NCBI GenBank assembly: GCA_947166625.1
Contig: CAMVEX010000004.1
Location: 62,001-126,000 of the forward strand
Direction: 5' to 3'
Source: an uncultured Clostridia bacterium
GTDB lineage: Bacteria; Bacillota; Clostridia; Oscillospirales; Acutalibacteraceae
DNA: 64,000 nucleotides
Positions 45,482-52,053 of this stretch are shown here, one piece after another. Position 1 is the stretch's first letter; each line of letters opens with the position of its first letter. The translations under genes were made by a program, and so were the position numbers. Under the pieces are notes generated by a model. The model did no database searches. It saw nothing but the letters and a program-made list of their open reading frames with translations, and was not told the origin of the DNA.

Positions 45482-45784
45482 ATGAAGGATGTTAAAATCA
45501 CCGTTGTGAAGATCGCGAGATATGACGATCTGATCGAAAAATATGAGAATCCCATTGAGAATGCGTGCGATATGCGCGAGGGAATGGTGTTTGTTTCACG
45601 CGGCTTTCAAAAGCCGGAGGGATTTTGTGACAGCGCGTGGGATTCGATTCAGCCCTTTGCGAGCGCCCTTTCTTTCGGCGCCGAGGATTTTTATGACGGC
45701 TGGATGAAAAATAAAAAATCGGCGATGATTTCGTGCAACGACGGTTTTCGGCCTGTCAGCTTTTTGCTTGAGGTTGAGGAATAG
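45482..45784 (+). CDS. TIGR04076 family protein
   Basis: 100 residues. KDVKITVVKIARYDDLIEKY, an acidic CDMREGMVFVS stretch and the CDSAWDSIQPFASALSFGAE-type centre with CNDGFRPVSFLLEVEE at the end fit the TIGR04076 family. Several cysteines are conserved in the family, but no function is known. ATG after GAGAGGAGAG. The GH43 gene follows nine bases later. Confidence 0.8.
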   Translation: MKDVKITVVKIARYDDLIEKYENPIENACDMREGMVFVSRGFQKPEGFCDSAWDSIQPFASALSFGAEDFYDGWMKNKKSAMISCNDGFRPVSFLLEVEE

Positions 45785-45793
45785 GAGGAAAAT

Positions 45794-46642
45794 ATGAAAA
45801 AGAGCGAAATAAATATCCGCGATCCGTTTATTCTCTTTGAGGACGGGGTCTATTATCTTTACGGCACGAGAGCCGCAGATTTCGGCAGAGGAACGGCGGG
45901 TTTCGATGTTTACAGATCCTCTGATCTTGAGGATTACAGCGACCCGATACAATGCTTTGATTCCGAAAAATACGGGATGAACAGAGAGGTCAACTGGGCT
46001 CCCGAAGTCCATAAATACAAGGGCGCGTATTATATGCTCGCTACCTTTACCCGCGAATGCGGTCTTAGGGGGACATATATTCTCAAAGCCGATTCGCCCG
46101 AAGGTCCGTTTGCGCCTCACAGCGACGGCGCCGTTACTCCCGACGAATGGGAGTGCCTTGACGGCACCCTCTATGTTGAAAACGGCACACCTTATATCGT
46201 ATTTTGCCACGAGCATACTCAGATAATCGACGGCACGATATGCTATATGCCGCTCACCGATGATCTCAAGGCGGCGGCAGGCGAGCCCGTAACTCTTTTT
46301 TGCGGCTCAGAACCCGATTATGTGAAGGATAAAACGCCCGGCAATCATTTTGTTACGGACGGCCCGTTTATGTATAAAACATCCGAAGGCGAACTTCTTA
46401 TGCTCTGGTCAACCTTCCCCGAGGGAGAGTATGCGGAGTGCCTTGTGAGATTTGAGGGCGGCAGTATCAAGAATAAATATGAGCATCTGCCCCCGCTTAT
46501 AGATGATGACGGCGGCCACGGTATGATATTCAGGGGAGCACACGGGCTTTATCTCACTTATCATACCCCAAACGCAAGCGGCTATGAGCGCCCCGTGATT
46601 ATCGGAATTGAAGATACGGGCGACTGCATAAAGTTAAAGTAA
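45794..46642 (+). CDS. Glycoside hydrolase family 43-like protein
   Basis: 282 residues, no signal peptide. The five-bladed propeller of GH43/GH117-like enzymes is shown by NIRDPFILFEDGVYYLYGT (first catalytic Asp), NWAPEVHKYKGAYYML (the pKa-tuning Asp position is Glu or in the next strand) and TDGPFMYKTSEGELLMLWS with the likely general acid. GHGMIFRGAHGLYLTYH is the last blade. The family cleaves arabinose or xylose side chains; the substrate is not known. ATG after AGGAGG. Confidence 0.85.
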   Translation: MKKSEINIRDPFILFEDGVYYLYGTRAADFGRGTAGFDVYRSSDLEDYSDPIQCFDSEKYGMNREVNWAPEVHKYKGAYYMLATFTRECGLRGTYILKADSPEGPFAPHSDGAVTPDEWECLDGTLYVENGTPYIVFCHEHTQIIDGTICYMPLTDDLKAAAGEPVTLFCGSEPDYVKDKTPGNHFVTDGPFMYKTSEGELLMLWSTFPEGEYAECLVRFEGGSIKNKYEHLPPLIDDDGGHGMIFRGAHGLYLTYHTPNASGYERPVIIGIEDTGDCIKLK

Positions 46643-46655
46643 GGAGCGCATTGAT

Positions 46656-47753
46656 ATGAAAAGAATTCTCAGCGTAATTCTCGCCGTTGTTTTGCTCGCG
46701 GGGTCGGCGGTCACGGTTTTTGCCTCCGAACAGCACAGGATCACACGCAGGATCCCTCTGCTCGATGAAAACGGCAAGCTGACGGAGCCCGGTTACTGCA
46801 CGGAAAATCTGTATGAATATGATCGCAAGGCGATCAAAGCCCGCCCCACAAGGATCAAGGAATGGGATTTTTATCAGGTGACCGACGGCAGGTATATGCT
46901 CCAGATCACGATATCCGATATTTCTCTGGGCGGCGCGGGAATTTTTACTCTCGTTGATATGCAGACCGGCGAGAGGTATGAGGTCATGAGCCTTTCGCTC
47001 CTCACCTTCGGCAGAATGGGTATGGAGAGCGACGCCATGAGCGACCATACCGTTTCGCGCCACAGGCGCAATTTCAATCTCGATATCACCGTGGGCAACA
47101 ACGCCACAAAGATAGATCTTGACGCCGTAAAGGGTAAAAACAAAGTCACCGCCGACCTCACCTTTGAGATGCCCGAGGGCCTTGAATCCCTTGTTATGGC
47201 GGTCCCGTTTCCGGGAAATGACAAGCAGTTTTATCTCAATCAAAAAATCAATTCAATGCCCGTATCGGGTAAGGTGACTTACGGCGACCTCACCGTTGAA
47301 TTCGATCCGCAAAACACCTTCGCTCTGCTTGATTGGGGCAGGGGAGTGTGGCCCTACGCCCAGAAATGGTATTGGGGCAACGGTACGACGAGGCTCGAAA
47401 ACGGCGATATATTCGGCTTTGAAATAGGCTGGGGCTTCGGCGATATGAGCGCCGCGAGCGAAAATATGATATTCTATAACGGCAAGGCTCATAAGCTCGG
47501 CGAGATAACCATGACCCGCTATGAATCCGATTGGCTCGCCCCCTGGCATTTCACCTGCGAAGACGGCAGATTTGAAATGACTATGACCCCGTATTTTGAT
47601 AATTTCACTTCAAACAGGGTGCTCGGGCTTGTCGGCAATATCTGCCACCAGGTTTTCGGCAAATGGAACGGAACCGCTACTCTCGATGACGGCACCGTGA
47701 TCGAGATACGCGACATGGACGCCTTCTGCGAATTATCCGATAACAGATGGTAA
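46656..47753 (+). CDS. DUF2804 protein with signal peptide
   Basis: 365 residues. Residues 1-24 are a good signal peptide (KRILSVILAVVLLAGSAVTVFA). The rest is DUF2804: LLDENGKLTEPGYC, IKEWDFYQVTDGRYMLQITI, LDWGRGVWPYAQKWYWGNG and FEIGWGFGDMSAASENMIFYNG. The fold is related to lipocalin-like tocopherol-cyclase/hydroxyneurosporene dehydratase groups; function unknown. Most DUF2804 proteins I know of lack a signal peptide, so export is unusual. ATG after AAGGAG, 13 bases after the GH43 gene. Confidence 0.82.
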   Translation: MKRILSVILAVVLLAGSAVTVFASEQHRITRRIPLLDENGKLTEPGYCTENLYEYDRKAIKARPTRIKEWDFYQVTDGRYMLQITISDISLGGAGIFTLVDMQTGERYEVMSLSLLTFGRMGMESDAMSDHTVSRHRRNFNLDITVGNNATKIDLDAVKGKNKVTADLTFEMPEGLESLVMAVPFPGNDKQFYLNQKINSMPVSGKVTYGDLTVEFDPQNTFALLDWGRGVWPYAQKWYWGNGTTRLENGDIFGFEIGWGFGDMSAASENMIFYNGKAHKLGEITMTRYESDWLAPWHFTCEDGRFEMTMTPYFDNFTSNRVLGLVGNICHQVFGKWNGTATLDDGTVIEIRDMDAFCELSDNRW

Positions 47754-47777
47754 AATGCTTTCAAATTTAGAAAAATC

Positions 47778-47811
47778 AACTCGCAAGCATTTGTTGCTTG
47801 CGAGTTTTTAG
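47778..47811 (+). terminator. Terminator after the DUF2804 gene, left edge of the AT-rich island
   Basis: Perfect 12-bp stem (47778-47789 with 47795-47806), five-base loop, T5. Confidence 0.9.
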
Positions 47812-47894
47812 CATGGATGGACACAGTTTTAAACTTTTACACTATAGGCACTATACGATTATAGGTATCGGTATTACATTGTTGATCTTATAGG

Positions 47895-49775
47895 TCATTT
47901 AAGTAATTCATACTGAAACAACTTTTTGCTTATATGACTTTTGTAGTAGTTTTTAAGATTCGTTTTTAGCGTTTCTAAATCACCGTTCAGTTCAGGATAG
48001 TTATATACCTTCTTTTTATTTTTACCACTACCTGTTTCGGTAAATGTATTAAGTTCTCTTGATATTTGATATACTCCATAATTGAAGCCGGAATTATAAT
48101 TTTTTGTTTTTCGAGCTTGTGAAATAATTTTATTCCATAATTCAAGTAAAGCAATTTCTTCATCATCCAAAGAAGTATTTTTATTTGAAGCGAAGTTTTT
48201 AAGATCAGTAAGAGCTATGGTTTCTTCTTGACTGTCATCAAAGCATAATTCATTTTGAAATTTGTGCCCATCGAAATCAACAAAAGACAAGCATTTATTT
48301 TTGTTACTCAGACAAGCAAAAATCAAACAAGCCTTGCAAAGTTCAAGATCCCTCTTGAATGTATATCCACCATCAAAGGTGATAAATATGCTGTCTTTTT
48401 CGTACCACTTATCAAATGGATACATTTTTGCAGAAAAAAGAACAAGTATATCTAAATAGTTAGATTTTAAGACATAGTTTCCTCTACCATTAAAGTATGG
48501 TAAGCGTCCTAAATCATAACTTGCAGAAACGGGACAAAAATAGCCGATTACTTCATCATCAGCATATATATTGGTTTCAATCTTCTTTCCTAATACAGGT
48601 TTTCCGCTGGAATCGCATGCGATGTTTGTTCTAACTTTTCCGGTATACTTTGTGTTACTGGATGAAAGTGTAGTTTCTACTGTTTTTATTTCTAAGATAC
48701 AATCAAGTTTTTTAAGCTCTTCATTTTCAATATCATATATTTCTAAATTATATCCCCCAAAAGTGTTTTCATCTTCATAAGACCACAAGATACAGCCTAT
48801 GCTTGAGGGCGTTGCATGAAAGTGTTTTCTGTTAAAAATAAATCCTTTTACAAAGCGACCTTCTGAATTATTTATTATTCCGAGCGACTTAAAATACTTC
48901 ACGGGAGAAAAAAGAATAAAGCTGTCACCTTTATTTCGCAGATACCACTTATATCCACTCCAAATAAAGCGATTTGCAAAATCTCGGACTGTGCTGATAT
49001 TAGGATTTTTAAATGAGCTTTTATTTTTACTCATTTCGTTAAATACGAATGATTCTTTATTTGTTGTAGTATGTTTATTACCTTCATTATCATATGATTG
49101 GTTTATTGATGAAGTATCATCATACGGTGGATTTTCAAATAGAATTACGGAGCAATTAGGATCATCAATGTAGTTTTTGATGGTTTCATTTTCAATATAC
49201 TCTTTGCTCATTGCATCTGCATTCGCTATAACACCATTTCTATAATCAACATTAGCTTCCGTAGGGGGAATGATTTCTCTAACCTTATCTCCAAGACGTT
49301 CCAAAAGCACTTTATATTCATAGTATTCGTATGTGCTTACAACACAATGTTTAATAAGAGGGTCTCCGTTTTTGTCTTTGATAAATTCTAAGGGAATTTC
49401 CAAATTCCCTGTACCTGCACATCGGTCAAGAATTATGTAGTCATTCCCTTCAGGCACTCTATTGACAGCCATTTTGACCAGTTCTGCGGCCTTTTCTGCA
49501 TACAAAATGGGAGTATAAAATGCACCAAGATCCTTCTTAGACAATTTATCATTCAGACAATCCATCAAGTATTTGAATTTTTCGTTGGTTTTTCCTCTAT
49601 AAGGACTTATTAGCCCCTTAAAGTGGCGCGGTTTTCTGATTTCTCCCGTTAGTTTAACGGCAGTCCCAGTTTCGTCACCAAGGAAATCTCCTTTTTTTGC
49701 CTTTGGATTTTCACGATAATATCTTTCGGCCCATCCCACAATGCAGTTTTCGTCTATGTTTATAGGAAAGTACAT
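47895..49775 (-). CDS. Eco57I-like N6-adenine DNA methyltransferase with target-recognition region
   Basis: 626 residues. The order LGAFYTPILYAEKAAELV (motif X region), DRCAGTGNLEIPL (SAM-binding motif I) and VILFENPPYDD (catalytic motif IV, NPPY) is that of gamma-class adenine methyltransferases in Eco57I-type Type IIG enzymes. Residues from about 330 on should recognise the DNA target. No nuclease motif is present in this ORF; it lies in the upstream ORF. No good ribosome site precedes the ATG. The frame stays open for eight codons before the ATG, back into a run of nine A at the end of the nuclease gene, so a slip would fuse the two. Confidence 0.85.
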   Translation of the reverse strand: MYFPINIDENCIVGWAERYYRENPKAKKGDFLGDETGTAVKLTGEIRKPRHFKGLISPYRGKTNEKFKYLMDCLNDKLSKKDLGAFYTPILYAEKAAELVKMAVNRVPEGNDYIILDRCAGTGNLEIPLEFIKDKNGDPLIKHCVVSTYEYYEYKVLLERLGDKVREIIPPTEANVDYRNGVIANADAMSKEYIENETIKNYIDDPNCSVILFENPPYDDTSSINQSYDNEGNKHTTTNKESFVFNEMSKNKSSFKNPNISTVRDFANRFIWSGYKWYLRNKGDSFILFSPVKYFKSLGIINNSEGRFVKGFIFNRKHFHATPSSIGCILWSYEDENTFGGYNLEIYDIENEELKKLDCILEIKTVETTLSSSNTKYTGKVRTNIACDSSGKPVLGKKIETNIYADDEVIGYFCPVSASYDLGRLPYFNGRGNYVLKSNYLDILVLFSAKMYPFDKWYEKDSIFITFDGGYTFKRDLELCKACLIFACLSNKNKCLSFVDFDGHKFQNELCFDDSQEETIALTDLKNFASNKNTSLDDEEIALLELWNKIISQARKTKNYNSGFNYGVYQISRELNTFTETGSGKNKKKVYNYPELNGDLETLKTNLKNYYKSHISKKLFQYELLK

Positions 49776-49785
49776 ATCTTCTGGA

Positions 49786-50226
49786 TCATTTTTTTTTGCT
49801 TTTCAATATGAATTTAACTTTTCCAGAATCAGACATGTTACTGTAATTATATTTTTCCAAATACATTTTAGCAACAAAGCCTTCATTATCTTTTGAGGCG
49901 GCACCAACATAAACTTTATGTATATCATCAGAATAGTCGGCAGATTTATAAACATAAACAGTAGTAGTATTAAGATCAACTAGAAGAATCGTCGCAGGTA
50001 CTGATTCTCCCTTAATTCTCATTTTAGAGAGATATTTAATGGCCTGAAAAAGAACTTTATTTAGATTTGTAATGTTTAATTTGAATTCAAGAATATTACC
50101 ATTATAAACTCCGTCTGTGTTATCTATCAGAACAGAATCGTCATTGTCATAAGGAATCCCATAGTTTTCAAAAAACTCTATTTGCCCATCTCTTTCAGTA
50201 TTGTAAGGCGTGCTGAAGTTAGACAT
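49786..50226 (-). CDS. PD-(D/E)xK nuclease-like subunit of the restriction-modification locus
   Basis: 146 residues. A D-x8-ExK motif stands at residues 38-49 (TDGVYNGNILEFKLN: D38, E47, K49), as in N-terminal nuclease domains of Type IIG enzymes. The region after it (NLNKVLFQAIKYLSKMRIKG, then ATILLVDLNTTTVYVY) fits the same core fold. Taken alone the protein lacks any DNA-specificity domain. It ends in three Lys codons made of nine A, followed by TGA. ATG 50226 has AAGGAG eight bases upstream; a GTG at 50235 overlaps that site. The nuclease call rests on a short motif. Confidence 0.7.
   Translation of the reverse strand: MSNFSTPYNTERDGQIEFFENYGIPYDNDDSVLIDNTDGVYNGNILEFKLNITNLNKVLFQAIKYLSKMRIKGESVPATILLVDLNTTTVYVYKSADYSDDIHKVYVGAASKDNEGFVAKMYLEKYNYSNMSDSGKVKFILKSKKK
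49789..49797 (-). repeat. Homopolymer of nine A at the nuclease/methyltransferase junction
   Basis: On the minus strand the last three codons of the nuclease ORF are AAA AAA AAA, then TGA. A shift of -1 (or one added A) reads AAT GAT and goes straight into the methyltransferase frame without a stop. The window where both frames are open is only about 17 bases and consists mainly of this run. Confidence 0.95.
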
Positions 50227-50244
50227 ATTTTCCACTCCTTAAAC

Positions 50245-50263
50245 TGACATTCAGTAAATGTCA
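50245..50263. promoter_or_regulatory. Operator site 1 (perfect inverted repeat)
   Basis: TGACATTCAGTAAATGTCA: seven-base perfect arms around a five-base centre, located just upstream of the nuclease gene start. Likely bound by the divergent HTH protein. Confidence 0.7.
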
Positions 50264-50273
50264 TTTATGAGGC

Positions 50274-50302
50274 TATCTTAACATAAAATAGCTTTGATGA
50301 CA
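50274..50302 (-). promoter_or_regulatory. Putative promoter of the R-M genes
   Basis: Minus strand TTGTCA (50302-50297 area), 17 bases, TAAGAT. The -35 box lies inside operator site 2, so binding there should repress transcription. Confidence 0.5.
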
Positions 50303-50316
50303 AGCACTAAATGTCA
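50298..50316. promoter_or_regulatory. Operator site 2
   Basis: TGACAAGCACTAAATGTCA matches site 1 in 16 of 19 positions, 53 bases away. It lies just before the ribosome site of the HTH gene. Confidence 0.65.
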
Positions 50317-50329
50317 AAAAGGAGTTTTT

Positions 50330-50575
50330 ATGTTTAAAAACAAAGCTGACGGGAAAAATAATATATGTGGAAAGAATATCGCAAAAATCCGGGTTGGTAT
50401 GGTTCCTAAATGTAGTCAACGAAAGCTTGCAGATTTATTGCAATTGGAGGGGATAGATATAGATAAAAATGCAATTCAAAGAATAGAATGTGGAAAAAGA
50501 TTTATAACTGACATAGAGATTAATGCATTTTGCAAAGTATTAAGTGTCAGTTATTATGAGCTGTTTGATGACTAA
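50330..50575 (+). CDS. XRE-type HTH regulator of the R-M locus (controller-like)
   Basis: 81 residues. The Cro/C1-type HTH covers about residues 15-75: GKNIAKIRVGMVPKCSQRKLADLL, then KNAIQRIECGKRFITDIEINAFCKVLSVSYYELF. It is AT-rich like its neighbours and is transcribed away from the R-M genes. Two 19-bp inverted repeats in the shared control region suggest that it regulates itself and the nuclease/methyltransferase, as controller (C) proteins do. ATG 50330 follows AAAAAGGAG. Confidence 0.85.
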   Translation: MFKNKADGKNNICGKNIAKIRVGMVPKCSQRKLADLLQLEGIDIDKNAIQRIECGKRFITDIEINAFCKVLSVSYYELFDD

Positions 50576-50736
50576 AATGATTTAACCTCTTTGTCTTTAC
50601 AAAAGACTTTTTATATCGTAAAAAGAGAAGGTTATCAAATTTGTGTATTTACAATATTTGTAGTAGTTCTAAATCTGAAAATACAGCCATGAATATTAGA
50701 ATAGCAAAATAAAGTATTGATTAACCAAATTATCAA

Positions 50737-50771
50737 AGGTTCACGGGTGAATTCCCGTGAACCTCTTTTTT
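50737..50771 (+). terminator. Terminator at the right edge of the AT-rich island
   Basis: Perfect 11-bp stem (50737-50747 with 50754-50764), six-base loop, then C and T6. Between the HTH stop and this hairpin (50576-50736) there is AT-rich sequence with small self-complementary stretches (for example CTTTTTA...TAAAAAG at 50607-50625) but no gene. Confidence 0.85.
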
Positions 50772-52047
50772 ATGAAACCGCTTTTTTGCCTTCGGCGCCC
50801 TGCATATTTTCTCTTGCGACCGCCAGCATCAGCTTTATCCTGTTTTCCTGATTGACCTGCGTTGCGCCCGGGTCATAATCTATGGGGACTATGTTTGATT
50901 CGGGATATATCTCACGCAGCTTTCTTACCATTCCCTTGCCGACTATGTGATTGGGCAGGCATCCGAAGGGCTGAGCGCAGACGATATTGCCGTAGCCGTT
51001 TTCTATCAGTTCCATCATTTCGGCGGTGAGCAGCCAGCCTTCGCCCATTTTGCATCCGTAACCCATCACCGGTTTGATAAGCTGTTTCAGATGCATATAT
51101 GATTCCGGCGCAGTGAAGCTGCCGTAAGCCTTGGCGGCTGATTTTATGCATTTCTCAATATGAAGCATATATTTCATCAGCAGCCCCATCGCCGCTTTTT
51201 TGAGTTTCTTGCCGCCGTAAAGGCGGATATCCTCAAGCCTGTTGTCGGTCTTGAATAAAACGAATCCCATAAGCCCCGGCACATTCACCTCGCATCCCTG
51301 ACTCAGCAGGAAATCCTCAAGATTGTTGTTGCCGAGAGCGGAGTATTTTACATATATTTCGCCTACTATACCTACCTTCACCTTTTTTTCGTGATTTACC
51401 GCGATCATGGTGAAATCCTTGGTGATTTTGGGCAGGATCCTCTTCATCGCGAAGTAGCCGTAGCCCTTGTTTTTGTCAAAGAGGGCTATCAGCTTCGTTA
51501 TCCATTTCTCAACCATGAAATCCGTTTCGCCCTCATTGAGTTCATAGGGCTTGACCTGATTTTTGAGCAGCATTATCAGATCGCCGTAAATCAGGCAGGA
51601 TAAGAATTTCATCGCCATTACGGGCGTGAAGGTAAAGCCCGAATTCTTTTCGAGCCCGCTCAGATTGAGCGAGATAACGGGCACATATCCGTAGCCGGTC
51701 TTTTTGAGCGCTTTGCGCAGGAGATGGATGTAATTTGACGCTCTGCATCCGCCGCCGGTCTGAGTGATGAGCAGGGCGGTCTTGTGCGGATCGTATTTGC
51801 CGCTTTTGAGAGCGTTTATGAGCTGGCCGATAACCAGCAGCGCGGGGTAGCAGGTATCGTTATGGACCGTATTAAGCCCCTCATCCACTATCTCTCTGCC
51901 GCTTGTATGAAGCAGTTCGGTTTTGTAACCGTGCTGTTTGAGCACTCTGTTGAGAAGCTCAAAATGTATCTGAGCCATATTAGGGATGAGGATCGTGTAA
52001 TCCTTGCGCATTTCTTTTGTGAATTCTATTCTGTCATCGCTGTTCAT
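50770..52047 (-). CDS. Acyl-CoA dehydratase activase-related protein, C-terminal component
   Basis: 425 residues. NDTCYPALLVIGQLINALKSG, TQTGGGCRASNYIHLLRKAL and VCAQPFGCLPNHIVGKGMVRKL are the cysteine motifs of the HgdB-like/2-hydroxyacyl-CoA dehydratase-related half of the large activase-type proteins (about 1400 residues) found in many Clostridia. Here it is a separate ORF. It lies in the same frame as the upstream activase and is divided from it only by one TGA and two codons. GGAG about ten bases before the ATG allows its own start. The physiological substrate of this group is not known. Confidence 0.82.
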   Translation of the reverse strand: MNSDDRIEFTKEMRKDYTILIPNMAQIHFELLNRVLKQHGYKTELLHTSGREIVDEGLNTVHNDTCYPALLVIGQLINALKSGKYDPHKTALLITQTGGGCRASNYIHLLRKALKKTGYGYVPVISLNLSGLEKNSGFTFTPVMAMKFLSCLIYGDLIMLLKNQVKPYELNEGETDFMVEKWITKLIALFDKNKGYGYFAMKRILPKITKDFTMIAVNHEKKVKVGIVGEIYVKYSALGNNNLEDFLLSQGCEVNVPGLMGFVLFKTDNRLEDIRLYGGKKLKKAAMGLLMKYMLHIEKCIKSAAKAYGSFTAPESYMHLKQLIKPVMGYGCKMGEGWLLTAEMMELIENGYGNIVCAQPFGCLPNHIVGKGMVRKLREIYPESNIVPIDYDPGATQVNQENRIKLMLAVARENMQGAEGKKAVS

Positions 52048-52053
52048 AGTCTG

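Larger units (their letters stand above)
47812..50736. mobile_element. AT-rich acquired restriction-modification island
   Basis: Base composition falls sharply from about half GC on both sides to roughly one third here, with A/T-ending codons. The island holds the methyltransferase, nuclease and HTH genes and lies exactly between the terminators of two flanking convergent chromosomal genes. No integrase, transposase or flanking direct repeat was found, so the mode of arrival is unknown. Confidence 0.75.
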
